Counted from the stretch's first letter, positions 1 to 10,915 are shown. The stretch: DNA of 64,000 nt from Lucinisca nassula (GCA_963580285.1 OY757014.1:101496072-101560071), one strand, 5' to 3'. Translations and numbers: made by a program. Notes: generated by a model not told the origin, from the letters alone.

Positions 1-689
1 GAAAAGAACACCCCTTAAAGCCCACTTTATTTAGAGAAAACTGGGCTTTACGGGGTAGTCATTATTTATCTTATTTCTGCTCCAAGACATAGGTTGTGGG
101 TACTCGTTAGAACCGCCTCATTGAGGCGGTACTAACGAGAACCCAAAACCTATGTTTTGATTTTAAATAAGAAAAATATCACAAATGTTCATCAGTAAAA
201 TGACTAGGCGAGGTACTTTAATTTAAATGGACCAACTAATTCCTGGAGAAATTCTTTTAACACCAAAACACAGGGCTATGTTATATTAATTACCAAAAAA
301 AAAAGTCCTGAAAAATATCCGTGCCAGTTCTGAGAAAATTAGGACTTAATCCGCAGAAAAAGCATTAAATAAGTAATGGCCAGATAAAAGCACCATACAC
401 TGTTTTACCGGCTGTAAGGTTCCTCAAGCGCAAACAAATGACGTCATCAAAAACAAAACTTACGTGAGAAATTGATAAAGTGCAGTCTTTCTACAGTCTA
501 TTTTTTAAAATATGGCATTTATATTTTCCTTGTATGCTATTGATAAACAAGATCTATTTTTAAGTTGTAAAAATAAACCTTTTTATTTTTTGGTCGGAAA
601 ATACATTTGTCAATGTCTCATGACAAAAAATTAATGTATGGAAGCACATTTGTGCCACCAGAATCAAATGAATTAATAGTGTAAATATT

Positions 690-1120
690 TGCATATTTCC
701 GGATGAGAAAAATATCTTTCAGCTAATTTGCCATGAGGAATCCATATATGAAATTTTAAAACCCTCGCATACAAGGTTCTAAAGTTTTGCTATGCATCAC
801 AAAGCATAGGCCTACAATGTAACCAAAGTGACAAAATGCCATTAGCCACAAAGTATTTTTTCGGAATTTAGTCAAAGGTTTTTCAGGACATCTACTTGTC
901 ACCAACTTACAAGGCTCTAGCTCCAATAGATTTTGAGATATTTTGCTGACAAGATTTTATAAAAAAAATTCAAAGGGCAATAACTTTTCAAAGGGGCATA
1001 ATCCGGATAAGAAAAAAATACGTGTTAGCTAATTTTCCATGAAGAATCGATGTAGGAAATTTCAAAACCCTAGCATGCACGTTTCTTGCGTTATGCTATG
1101 CATCAAAGGCGTAAAGGAAA
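690..1120. repeat. Two diverged direct copies of a ~115-bp repeat
   Basis: The stretch at about 695-810 (ccggat, agctaattt, ccatga, aaaccct, ttatgcatca-like blocks in order) recurs at about 1000-1110 with substitutions. No gene is visible between 205 and 1230. A C-run followed by a long A-run lies at about 1231-1276. Confidence 0.55.
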
Positions 1121-1243
1121 GTCGAATGAACGAACCAGAAGCAATATGCCCCTCCAACTTTTTTAAAGTTGGTGTCATAAAAAACATAACGAAAACACGC
1201 ATGTTCAAATCTATTTGAAGATTTGATCACCCCCCCCCCCCCC

Positions 1244-1279
<36 letters not shown>

Positions 1280-1321
1280 AGAGAAAAATTCTGAGTTTTT
1301 TGTTATTCATCACGAAAATGA

Positions 1322-1548
1322 GGCGTTGCTTCCAAGTTTGTGGGACTTTTACCAGACATTGAGATGAAATGACATCTCAATCCGTGCCGCCCAATGAATC
1401 CAAAAGGGTTTACATGCATGGACAGGCTGACTCGCAGCAACTTTTCTGGATATTCTCAGCGCTTTAGCAGTACTCATATGCGGTCGGTATCAGTTCTGTG
1501 CGGAAGCATTTGCAGCCCAATCTTTTACTCCAAGCCCAGATGGGTGGG
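1322..1548 (-). mobile_element. SINE family M, diverged and truncated
   Basis: This is the commonest SINE of the window. It is recognised by gcttccaa, the gatgaaatgacatctcaa block, the agtactcat block, and a 5' end that here reads inverted as agcccagatgggtggg. The tail side is missing. Confidence 0.7.
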
Positions 1549-1725
1549 ATCAAAAAACACGCCTATATAATTTTGACCCTTCTTATATCAGCTCAAAAAC
1601 ATAGATTGGTACTCGGTAATCTATGTTTTGAGCAGAAATAAGAAAAACATCATATTTTTTGTCTTAAAATTCCATTTTGGGGCTGAACAATTCCCAATGT
1701 TTTTGTTTAGGCGTGTTTCGTAATG
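1549..1725. mobile_element. Hairpin MITE, deleted copy
   Basis: It abuts the SINE directly. The right TIR is gcgtgtttcgtaatg and the left end keeps aacacgcctatata. The inner hairpin is shortened to a ~20-bp-arm palindrome around agattggtactcggtaatct. A further half copy of the hairpin follows at 1727-1800. Confidence 0.65.
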
Positions 1726-1799
1726 TCTGCTCAAAAGCATAGATTGTTGGTACTCAATAGAAACCCCCTCCTACTGGAGTTTTAGTTAATACTAATTTA

Positions 1800-1945
1800 T
1801 TTTAGTTCGATTGCGATGAAAGCCTCAAGCTTAATTAATCGCTCTCGAATACTCATTCCGGATGTTTTCACGTGCAAAAGGGAGAGGCAGTTGACTTTTA
1901 CACCACTGCTACCCACTTACACCTGGGTGGGTGGGACAGTGGGGA
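1800..1945 (-). mobile_element. SINE fragment, inverted copy of 7790-7935
   Basis: The segment is the reverse complement, with mismatches, of 7790-7935: it shares the ttcgattgcgatgaaagc end and the cacctgggtgg and gcagtgg blocks. It lacks the tRNA-like head seen at 7725. Confidence 0.6.
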
Positions 1946-1994
1946 GTTTTAGGGGTGTACATGTACATTATTTTTCTTATTTCTGCTAAAAGAC

Positions 1995-2155
1995 ACCTCC
2001 ATGGTGTAGTGGATAAGCTACTAGCCTAATAAATCAGGACATGTTGGTTCGATCCAAGGGCTTCGCCAGACTCTCAGATGAGTCTTTAAACCGAGGTCCG
2101 GTCTCCGTATGCAGGGTTTCATCAATAGACGGGTAGTGGGTATTTTCCCGTTTAC
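1995..2155 (+). mobile_element. tRNA-derived SINE, family T1
   Basis: The head has an A-box-like block (atggtgtagtgg) and a B-box-like block (ggttcgatcc). A body reading agtctttaaaccgaggtcc and tctccgtatg follows. The same order is seen at 22557 and, inverted, at 14528, 24752 and 57035. Confidence 0.75.
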
Positions 2156-2328
2156 TTAGACATTATTCCCATGCCACGCTTGATAAATTTGTAAGGGCTT
2201 TATTCAGATAACATTGAAAATCACACTCCTATCTTTCCTTGAAATCTAGATGCCGAAATGTTTTTGAAATCACTGCATATGACATTTGCTGTTTACGGGA
2301 TGTAAACCTCAAACACACTCACTAACCT

Positions 2329-2488
2329 ATTTCTGCTCAAAACTTAGATTTAGCAGTTCTGTTGAGTACCAACAATCTCAGAAGCTATGTTTTTGAGCTG
2401 AAAAAATATAACCCCTAAGCCCCAAGTTTTTCAAGTATATAGATAAAAGTGGGTTAGTGGGGGTCAAAATTATATAGGCATGATGTGT
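2329..2488. mobile_element. Hairpin MITE, partial
   Basis: It holds the inner hairpin (tgctcaaaac, gttgagtacc) and the right side (gggggtcaaaattatataggc). From here to 3637 I see no gene, only AT-rich sequence with a C-rich tract at about 2504-2530. Confidence 0.65.
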
Positions 2489-4022
2489 TTGCTTTTGATT
2501 TTCCTCCCCCCCCACACCCCCCCCCCCCACAAAAAAAAAAATATCTTTTTGTGTACCAATAACTTATCATTTATTTTGGCGCTTTTGGCGCACAGAAACT
2601 ATCATTTTTTTAAATGATTTCATGAAGTTAAGTACAGATATGGATTTTCTTTTAAGATATATGTCAGTGATATTAATTTTTTCGTGTTTTAAGCGACTTT
2701 CCTTTATTGTCTTCGCCCACGGGTGTAGACAATCTTAATGATAGCTTTTGCTCCGGAAGCATTTAATGAAAGGTCATGACTGGTATTCTGTTGACTGGTT
2801 CAACTTTTCATTTTCCATCTGGTTACCTAAGGACATCCCAACTCTGGTCATACTGGAACGCCCACTTGCATATTGAAACCCAGCAATTACCTGAAAGCTG
2901 CCTAAAGTTTATCACATGGATATGCATGATTGCTCTCACTCTTGCAAAATTAACATATATTTGCCTTATCTAGTTCTTCCCACATCCAATTCTTAATGTT
3001 TTCATTTCTAGACGACAATGTTTGCAGATTGTTTTATCGTGACGTTAACCTAGAATGTAAAATGAAAGTTTAAACTAGAATGCGAAATGAAAAAACCGTA
3101 AATGTAGGCATGTAGTACAATTAGTTGTAATTGATAGTGAAAAAAAATAGGAAATTTTATTTTATGTGACATTGGTGATAACATTTGGAAATTCTCATTT
3201 GATATCTGTGACTTCTTTTCACTTTGTGGTAACTGGCACATTTTATTTCTACACAAATTAATGTGTGCTAAACACAGACTCAAGCTTTTTATAAAGCTAA
3301 TACTTGTTTTTCGAAATTTCACACAAAAAATATACAAACAAAATTAAAAGAAAATTTTTATTTTCAGAATTTTTAGTATTTTTCCCCAGATAGAAATATT
3401 CATTTTGGATGATTTAATGAAGTCAAGTATTAATTGTTTAACATACGCCTGGTTTTTGTGATTTTTCTTAATTTTTAGTATTTTTTTCACCCCCAAAAAA
3501 TACCCTTTCCCCTCGGATTTTTTTGAGGACTTTTTTCTACTAATCAGGACACCTTCCTGATACAAAAACTGCTGATAACATTTCTCAAGGAATTAGTTGT
3601 TGGTCAAGGGTCATTTCCGGCTAAATGTACTGGCCTAGACCTTTTTTGAGGTATGAAGAAATGCACGATATCACAAGGATGTGTTATCGTAATGTTTTAT
3701 AAGATTACGAGGACGTGTAGGCAGCCAAGACATCAAAGGGAAAGAAACACAAACATAAAATATATTCACTATTATAATGAAAACGACACCAGTGGAACTC
3801 AAAAAGAAAAGTTTCTTTCCCACAAAATGGCCAAACGGTTATCCAAAACGATAAGACATTAGCAATATATACATACAAAGGCGAATTATAACAAAAATAA
3901 ACCACGATAGAATAACCGTCTTGGAACCGTTAGTGAAATTTCGCCGACGTGCAATTAACCACTGCGCTAACGAGAGTCAGCCTCGATAGTGCAGTGGTTG
4001 ACGCGTTCGACTTATGATCGTT

Positions 4023-4373
4023 AATAAATCATCCAAATACCTAGAAGTCGAGCCAACGACTTTCTATGATTTCTGATTGGTTTTCAGCGGAAAGAGACAT
4101 CATGAAATCTCTTTCATGACAAAACAAGAACAGATCAGCCACAAGGGATGCGCAATTCGTACCCATCGGAATACCCACAATTTGTTTAAATAACTTAATT
4201 CCAAATTTTATGTGAATAATGTCAAGTAGAAAGGTCTCTAACATCACCATATTGTATAATTTTTGTGTTCTTCAGGAGTGAAAAAACATCTCTTACATTA
4301 CATGGAAGATGGAGGGAATCTTTTCTATGAAATGTCGATTCGATTCAATCATTAAGTGTTTCTCATCATGTGA
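4023..4373 (-). pseudogene. Penelope-like reverse transcriptase fragment
   Basis: A minus-strand reading frame of 69 codons contains the block KQIVGIPMGTNCASLVADLF, which I recognise as the conserved palm-region segment just upstream of the YLDD motif in Penelope-like reverse transcriptases. The segment then covers the codons leading towards YLDD and stops, so the catalytic aspartates are not included. In a full element the protein would combine a reverse transcriptase with a GIY-YIG endonuclease; no endonuclease part is present. It is one of three related copies in the local array (with 5865-6221 and 6806-7164). Confidence 0.8.
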
Positions 4374-4643
4374 AAAAAATCCGTGAAATGAACTTCCCTT
4401 AAACCCCACTTTATATAGAGCAAACTGGGGTTTACGGGGTAATACATTATGTCTCTTATATCTGCTCCAAGACAAAGGTGGTGATTACTCGTTAGAACCG
4501 TCTCATTGAGGCGGTTCTAACGAGAACCCACGATCTATGTTTTGTGTATAAAAAAGAAAACTATCACAAATGTTCAACAGAAAAATGACCTTTATTGAGG
4601 TATGAATAAATGCACGATATCACACGGATGTGTTATCGTAATG
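4374..4643. mobile_element. Hairpin MITE, ~270 bp, complete
   Basis: It starts CATCATGTG and ends ATCGTAATG, matching the family TIR (CATYACG and its complement). The centre is a palindrome of GTTAGAACCG(t/c)CTC against its complement. No coding capacity. Confidence 0.75.
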
Positions 4644-4967
4644 TTTTATAAGACTATGAGGGCGTGTAGGCAGCCAAGACATCAAAGGGAAAGAAACACA
4701 AACATAAAATATATTCACTATTATAATGAAAACGACATAAGTGGAACTCCAAAAGAACAGTTACTTTCCCACAAAATGGCCAAACGGTTATCCAAAACGA
4801 TAAGACATTAGCAATATATACATACAAAGACGAATTATAACAAAAATAAACCATGATAGAATAACCGTCTTGGAACCGTTAGTGAAATTTCACCGGCGTG
4901 CAATTAACCCATGCGCTATCGAGCGTCAGCCTCGATAGCGCAGTGGTAAACGCGTTCGACTGATGAT

Positions 4968-5864
4968 CGATGAATTTCTTTCCATCCAGTAGACACAGCC
5001 TGACAAAAGTAGGCATTAGGTTATCTGTAGCTTTCATTAATTATCAAGAATAAGGAAGGCTGGGTTTGGGTACAATGTAGAGCATTTAATAAGTAGGCAA
5101 TAAGCATGATAAGGCAAGTACATAAAACACATATATAATATGAGCAAGATAACAAATATAACATGTTTAGAACTTGCAAGTCACTGGTTTACATTACCAA
5201 ATGATCTCCACATAGGATGTGACATAAAAAAACAGGTAGGTGTTGTAAGTGTCCGCTATGATAGGCAGGTAAATACAATGCTTGAAGTAAACAATGTACA
5301 CATAACTCTGCCTGAGTTGCCACCTAGTCATAATATGGTCTACCTAATCTACAAAATACTAAATCTAATGACAAAATACATATTCGGAAGTATGAATATG
5401 CATATATAAATGTACATTAACCTCTAAAGACAATAATTTCCCAATTGTAGGATGGGAGGAAGGAAGAAAACTTAGAAGAATAAATTCAACATGGCGTTGC
5501 TTTGCTGCTGCCTGCTGCACAAAGCATGACGTAAATTTGTCTGGTCTGGTAACAAATGCAGATATTAAAGGGAAATTGCAAGACAGACTCTGATTGGCTA
5601 AGGGCTATTATCATGCAGGGTTATGATGCAGCTGATCTCTGATAGGTGAATAGGACCTATCCGTTATCTGCCATGGACTGGTCATAGAACTGTGTTAATT
5701 AAAATACTGAAACCTGAGACACCCAGGTCCTGTGTTAGGTATAAATTACATAACAGGCAAAATGTGGTTTCCCTTGAGGTTGAGGAAACCCCCTGCATGA
5801 TTGCAAGTTGCAAGCATAATTGGTTACAAGTCATTAATAACAGATTAAACAAGGTTAATCTTCC
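4968..5864. other. ~895-bp insertion inside the second tandem unit
   Basis: The other units join atgatcg directly to ttaataaatcatcc. Here the two are separated by about 895 bp with no counterpart elsewhere in the window. I see no clear terminal repeats or target duplication. An 89-codon open frame at 5140-5409 has no family I recognise. Confidence 0.6.
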
Positions 5865-6221
5865 CTTAATAAATCATCCAAATACCTAGAAGTCGAGCTA
5901 AAGACTTCAATGATTTCTGATTGATTTTCAGTGGAAAGAGACATCATGAAGTCTCTACTTGACAAAACAAGAACAGATCAGGCAAAAGGGATGCGCAATT
6001 CGTACCCATCGGACTACCACAATTTGTTTAAATAACTTAATTGCAAATTTTATGTGAATAGTGTCAAGTAGAAAGGTGAGAGCTTCACACACTTTCTAAC
6101 ATCACCATATTGTATATTTTTTGTGCCCTTCAGGAGTGAAAAAACATTTCCTACATTACATGGAAGATAGAGGGAATCTTCTCAATGAAATGTCGATTCG
6201 ATTCAATCATTAAGTGCTTCG
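5865..6221 (-). pseudogene. Penelope-like reverse transcriptase fragment, broken
   Basis: This is the same segment as 4023-4373, more decayed: the coding frame upstream of the YLDD position is interrupted by small indels in the stretch matching the palm block. It is followed by a hairpin MITE. Confidence 0.7.
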
Positions 6222-6481
6222 CATCACGTGTACAAATCCGTAAAATGAACACCCCTTAAAGCCCACTTTATATAGAGCAAACTGGGGTTTACGGGGTATA
6301 CATTATTTATCTTATTTCTGCTCCAACACATAAGTTATGGGTACTCGTTAGAACCCAACGAGAACCCAATACCTATGTTTTGAGTATAAATTAGAAAAAT
6401 ATCACAAATGTTCATCAGTAAAATGACCTTTTTTGAGGTATGAAGAAATGCACGATATCACATGGATGTGTTATCGTACTG
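6222..6481. mobile_element. Hairpin MITE, complete
   Basis: It starts CATCACGTG and ends near ttatcgtactg. One arm of the central palindrome is deleted, leaving gttagaacccaacgagaaccc. Confidence 0.7.
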
Positions 6482-6740
6482 TTTTATAAGATTATGAGGA
6501 CGTGTAGGCAGCCTAGACATCAAAGGGAAAGAAACACAAACATAAAATAGATTCACTATTATATTGAAAACGACACAAGTGGAAATCCAAAAGAACAGTT
6601 ACTCTCAAACAAAATGGCCAAACGGTTATCCAAAACGATAAGACATTAGCAATATATACATGCAAAGACGAATTATAACAAAATAAACCACGATAGAATT
6701 ACCGTCTTGGAACCGTTAGTAAAATTTCGCCGACGTGCAA

Positions 6741-6787
6741 TAAACCACTGCGCTATCGAGCGTTAGCCTCGATAGCGCAGTGGTTAA
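6741..6787. repeat. tRNA-like head in inverted duplication
   Basis: About 20 nt (taaaccactgcgctatcgag) is followed after 7 nt by its near-exact complement, ctcgatagcgcagtggttaa. The right arm resembles a tRNA D-arm region with an A box (tagcgcagtgg). Equivalent, less perfect inversions lie at about 3955-4000, 4903-4950 and 7699-7748. Confidence 0.75.
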
Positions 6788-6805
6788 CGCGTTCGACTTA
6801 TGATC

Positions 6806-7164
6806 GTTAATAAATCATCCAAATACCTAGAAGTCGAGCCAAAGACTTTCTATAATTTCTGATTGGTTTTCAGCGGAAAGAGATATCATAAAGTCTCTTT
6901 CATGACAAACAAGAACAGATGAGCCACAATGGATGCGCAATTCGTACCCATCGAAATACCCACACTTTGTTTAAATAACTTAATTGCAAATTTTATGTGA
7001 ATAGTGTCAAGTAGAAAGGTGAGAGCTTCACACACTTTCTAACAGCACCATATTGTATAAATTTTGTGCTCTACAGGAGTGAAAAAACATCTCCTACATT
7101 ACATGGAAGATAAAGGGAATCTTTTCTATGAAATGTCGATTCGATTCAATCATTAAGTGCTTCT
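6806..7164 (-). pseudogene. Penelope-like reverse transcriptase fragment, broken
   Basis: This is the third local copy of the segment upstream of YLDD. It shares the taataaatcatccaaatacc start with 4023 and 5865 and carries several frame breaks. Confidence 0.7.
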
Positions 7165-7442
7165 CATCATGTGAACAAATCCGTGAAATGAACACCCCTT
7201 AAAGCCCACTTTATATAGAGCAAACTGGGGTTTACGGGGGTATACATTATTTCTCTTATTTCTGCTCCAAGACAAGGGTTGTTTGTACTCGTTAGAACCG
7301 TCTCATTGAGGCGGTTCTAACGAGCACCCACGATCTATGTTTTGTATATAAACAAGAAAACTATCACAAATGTTCATCAGAAAAACGACCTTTATTGAGG
7401 TATGAAAAAATGCACGATTTCACGCGGATGTGTAATCGTAAT
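7165..7442. mobile_element. Hairpin MITE, complete
   Basis: It starts CATCATGTGAAC. The central palindrome is gttagaaccgtctc against gaggcggttctaac, and the right end is shared with the next tandem unit. Confidence 0.75.
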
Positions 7443-7724
7443 ATTTTATAAGACTATGAGGGCGTGTAGGCAGCCAATACATCAAAGGGAATGAAACACA
7501 CACATAAAATATATTCACTATAATGGAAACGACACAAGTTGACATCCAAAAGGGCATTTACTTTCCCACAAAATGGCCAAACGGTTATCCAAAACGATAA
7601 GACATTAGCAATATAAACGTGCAAAAACGAATTATAACAAAAATAAACCACGATAGAATAACCGCCTTGGAACCATAAGTGAAATTTCACCGGCGTGCAA
7701 TTAACCAGTGCGCTATCGTGCATC

Positions 7725-7935
7725 AGCCTCGATAGCACTGTGGTTAACGCGTTCGACATATGATCGAGGTGTATCCTTGGGCAAGACACGTAATGACACT
7801 GCCCCACTCCACCCAGGTGTAAATGGGTAGCAGTGGTGTAAACGCCACTGCCTCTCTCTCTCGCGCGCACATGTTAACACCCGGAATGAATGTTCGAGAG
7901 CGGTTCAATAAGCTTGAAGCTTTCATTGCAATCAA
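7725..7935 (+). mobile_element. tRNA-headed SINE, family T4
   Basis: The head (gcctcgatagcactgtggtt) is continued by a body with tccttgggcaagacac and cacccaggtgtaaatgggta, a block order seen in tRNA-derived SINEs of many animals. The earlier tandem units carry only the head. Confidence 0.6.
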
Positions 7936-8640
7936 ACTAAAATAAATTAGTACAAACTAAAGAGGGAAGCAAAGTTATCTACCGTGATTGGAGTAACTAC
8001 TATGCAAGCAGATATGTTGTACCTAATGTTTTTATATCGAATAATTGTTACGAAATTTGGTACTGACATCATTGCAGGCATATATTTTTTCTGAATTTAT
8101 ATACTGAAAAGTTCTGACGTTAGATCCTTTGGAAGCGAAGAATGCACCAAATGAGCGAAAATAGCAGATTCGGTTTTATTGAGTCACCATACAATTTGTG
8201 TTCTGATAAGCCTTATTGCAGAGTAGATTTAAGTTCAACAATGAATTTTGAAACTAATGTGAAATGGCGTCTATAAAACCTAGACCTAGGCCACTCAGGA
8301 AAGGCCACAATCTAAGAACGCAGCCGTATCAAGTCACCTATAGAAAATGAAACAGACGAAACACTGACCAACGGCAGAAAGCCAAATAACAAATTAGGCA
8401 GTGCAAAAGAACGAGTGCCTTAAGACGGTCAGTAATAAAACTGCTAGGGAGGGGGGGGGGTGGTGGCTGCGTTCAACAGTTAATAATGTATTACGAGTGT
8501 TGAAATCAGTTACATGACTGGATAAGCAAGTAAACCGAAACAGTTGCGATATATAAATACCATAGGATGCCGCGTCATTTGTGACCAGAGAGAGGCTCAG
8601 ACTCACAATGCTGTGACACCTAATGTGTTAGAGTGAGCGC
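7936..8640 (-). pseudogene. Penelope-like element, region downstream of the reverse transcriptase
   Basis: A minus-strand frame at 8394-8606 reads SYGIYISQLFRF and then SSHVTDFNTRN, which matches the conserved segment after the palm domain of Penelope-like proteins. Towards 8160-8270 the expected downstream segment continues with frame breaks. A G-run at about 8451-8460 interrupts the frame. No GIY-YIG domain is visible. The stretch at 8270-8345 is shared, inverted, with 27370-27440. Confidence 0.7.
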
Positions 8641-8993
8641 TCTACACCAACTTGTCACCTATGTCCTTTATTTGTGACCAATGATTTCAAAGTCCAACAG
8701 GCTATTAAGTTGTTTAAAATAGGCGCAAGGTGGGAGTGAATGTTTGGGCCCCATTAAACCAGTTTAAACCCCCTTGTATTTGTTACTGGCCATCCCAAGC
8801 AGGTGTTTTCGTTGCGGTTTCATTTGTCTCAAGTTTGTTACTGTTCAAGTTTTATTTTTTTTCATTTTAATATGTCTGTGTGACCGACCATAATATTCAG
8901 ATCAGTAAAGGTAAATAAGTTGTCATCTGTCTGGGAACGAGATGCTATCTCAGCTTGTCGTCTCTGATTTTGTTGTTTGTTAACATAACGAAA
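8641..8993. other. No gene seen
   Basis: Probably PLE noncoding sequence: the accatcccaagc region recurs in similar form near 27270. No motif supports a gene. Confidence 0.4.
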
Positions 8994-9264
8994 ACACGCC
9001 TATACAAAAACATTGCAAACTTTACCACCGAAAAAAAGAAAATTTTCAGATGAAATGTTGTGATATTTTTCTTATTTCTGCTCAAAACATAGACTGTAGA
9101 TACTCGTTAGAACCGCCTCGACGAGGCGGTTCTATCGAGTACCTACAATCTTATGTTTTTGAGCAGAAATAAGAAAAACAATGTATACCCCTGCAAACCT
9201 CAGTTTTACTATATAAAGGTGGGGTTCCAGGGGGTCAAAATTATATAGGTTTGTTTTCGTGATG
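8994..9264. mobile_element. Hairpin MITE, near-complete
   Basis: It runs from CATAACGAAAACACGCC to TTTTCGTGATG. The central palindrome is gttagaaccgcctc against gaggcggttct(a)(t)c, flanked by tgctcaaaacatag and its complement. Confidence 0.8.
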
Positions 9265-9514
9265 AATAGAATTGAAGGCAATGATCAGGAATCGACACTT
9301 AGAATCGACACTGTGGCGATTTATTTATGTTGTTGTTTGTTACTTACTGTGTGTATCACTTGTGTCTTTTAATTTTGGATGGCCATATGGTTATTTTGTG
9401 GGAAAGTAACTGTCCTTATGTCCTTCCGTTGTTAGGTTTCCATTATGGTCTGGTCGCTTAATGTTTGTATTTCTTTCCCTTTGGTGCCTTTGGTGGGTGG
9501 AGTAAGTTAATGAT
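9265..9514 (+). mobile_element. PLE-associated noncoding module
   Basis: The segment gtggcgatttatttatgttg to ggtgggtggagtaagttaat is also part of the 1286-bp tandem unit (from 11330) and of the fragment at 21703. It is the plus-strand version of the module in the 3.6-7.7 kb array. Confidence 0.65.
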
Positions 9515-10050
9515 TCTGATTAAGTAGTTTAACAGTTTATAATTTATCACGAGTGTTAAGGTCAGATACATGACTAGATCCTCTGGCAAAATTGCGGTTT
9601 ATTAACACCGACGGATGCCGCACGAGGAACATCACTATCCAAGAAAGGAAAATTTACAATCTCAAAACCAACATCATCACGTTTATGTGCATGAAGCAAA
9701 CCCATCTAAAAATTGATAAATGTAAGTCCAAAAACCTGACGTTGGTAACAACTTGCTGTATTCGATGGAAGTTCTAAATGGTAAATTTGGCTGATCAAAC
9801 CATTGAATTAGTTTTTGTCAATATTTTATAATTCATCCAAATATCTAGACGTCTATCTAAAAGCTTCAATATCTTCAGATTGCTTTTCATCAGAAAGGGA
9901 CACCATAATGTCCCTTTCATATCATAAGGAGTATGCAATGCGTATCGATCAGAATTCCCATAACTTGACTGAATAACTCAATACCTTAATATTTTATGTT
10001 ATAATGTATATGCAGCTCTCACCTTTCTGCGTGAAAATATTATCATTAGA
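9515..10050 (-). pseudogene. Penelope-like reverse transcriptase remnant
   Basis: Read on the minus strand, the segment matches in order the palm-upstream block (about 9830-10050), KRDD..FEIVNFPFLD and VPRAAS (about 9620-9690), and VTDLNTR (about 9560). Stops and indels break it. It is followed head-to-head by a plus-strand copy at 10053. Confidence 0.7.
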
Positions 10051-10052
10051 CT

Positions 10053-10150
10053 TAATACTAACTTATTCAAACAAATTATGATTATCCCACTGCGTATGAA
10101 TGGCGCATATCTTGTGACTGATTTGTTCTTGTTCTGTAATAAATGAGACT
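10053..10150 (+). pseudogene. Penelope-like reverse transcriptase fragment, opposite orientation
   Basis: The plus strand reads LFKQI, IIP, NGAYLVTDLFLFCN, which is a diverged form of the palm-upstream block. It lies directly before the first 1286-bp unit, which carries the downstream YLDD part in the same orientation, so it may be the 5' continuation of that element. Confidence 0.65.
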
Positions 10151-10236
10151 TCTTTGTTTAGGTTTCCATTATGGTCTGGTCGCTTAATGTTTGTATTTCT
10201 TTCCCTTTGGTGTCTTTTATGGGTGGAGTAAGTTAA

Positions 10237-10915
10237 TTGTATCAATTCCTGATCTTTGTTTTACTTCTACTTTTCATCATGACCGTTTATGTAGAACAGC
10301 AATTTGAAGTTATTGAATCTTTCAGCTCGACGTCTGAGTATTTGGATGATTTGTTACATTTTATCATATATCATCGGCGATACCTACTTCGATGGTTTGA
10401 TTTGTCAAATTTACCTTTAGAACATCGAATAACTCAAATTGGATTTACAATTATCTATTTTAGCTGCCTTTTTTATCATGCAAATTTTATGATAAATGCA
10501 ACGATTGTGACTTTGAGATTGTAAAGTTTCCTTTCTGGGATGGGGATGTTCCTCTTGCGGCGTCCTATGGTTTTTATATATCGCGGTGAATTCTGTTCGC
10601 CAGAGTGTTTTGCGATGTCATTCACTCCAACTCTCGTAATCATTTTGTTAACTGCTAAACTTCTAAATCAGGCTTATCGGTATCATATACATTGCAAAAC
10701 CTTTTCAAGACGTCATTTCGTTTTACTACAACATAGAATGCGTCCATGGTAGTTAACCCAATCACGATTGGTAACCTTGTTGCTGATATTGTATAATGAT
10801 CATCGAGACAGCTAACTAAGAAGACTATTTCAGTCTCTGGTATTATAAATGATACAACATACTTAAAATAATCCCCAGTCGTATTTGCACACATTGCAGT
10901 TTGTGAACATGGCAC
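10237..10915 (+). pseudogene. Penelope-like reverse transcriptase remnant, unit 1
   Basis: The plus strand carries SSTSEYLDDLLHF at about 10325-10365; YLDD (10339-10350) is the catalytic motif C of Penelope-like reverse transcriptases. It is followed by NCDFEIVKFPFW-like codons, DGDVP and SYG (about 10480-10570). A frame shift comes next, then TAKLLNQAYRYH (about 10650-10685), all in canonical order. At least one indel and several stops prevent a full-length product, and neither the fingers domain nor the GIY-YIG endonuclease is included. The hydrophobic start MYQFLIFVLLLLF is noncoding sequence read through, not a membrane protein. Confidence 0.8.

Larger units (their letters stand above)
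205..3637. mobile_element. Unclassified 3.4-kb TIR element, no recognisable transposase
   Basis: The element interrupts the hairpin MITE between GAC at 202-204 and GAC at 3638-3640, which reads as a 3-bp target-site duplication because uninterrupted MITE copies have one GAC there. Its ends are inverted: it starts TAGGCGAGGTAC and ends GTACTGGCCTA. With gaps the inverted match runs about 55 bp inward, including ACCAACTAATTCCT near the left end and its complement near the right end. I see no transposase-like reading frame; the interior is AT-rich and holds later insertions (a SINE at 1322, MITEs at 1549 and 2329, a tRNA-SINE at 1995). It is probably non-autonomous or decayed. Confidence 0.6.
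1..3694. mobile_element. Hairpin MITE copy split by a 3.4-kb insertion
   Basis: The left part (1-204) carries the central palindrome of the hairpin family found some 20 times in this window (core ACTCGTTAGAACCGCCTC and its complement). The right part resumes at 3641 with the same sequence that follows in intact copies (for example at 4590 and 6428) and ends at 3694. Everything between is a separate element at 205-3637. The left terminus lies outside the window or is lost. Confidence 0.75.
3641..7935 (-). repeat. Composite tandem array, ~950-bp unit, about four copies
   Basis: The junction gaggtatgaa(g/t)aaatgcacg recurs at about 3650, 4598, 6436 and 7396. The spacings are close to 950 bp, except the second, which is longer by an ~895-bp insertion (4968-5864). 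Each unit holds, in order: the right end of a hairpin MITE, a PLE-associated noncoding module (inverted here), a tRNA-like head facing its own inverted copy, a PLE reverse-transcriptase fragment on the minus strand, and the left part of the next MITE. The fourth unit runs instead into a longer SINE body. Confidence 0.75.

Noticed and set aside
5140..5409. An 89-codon frame in the insertion
   Set aside because: No family recognised, no splice or promoter signals; kept only as part of the insertion entry.
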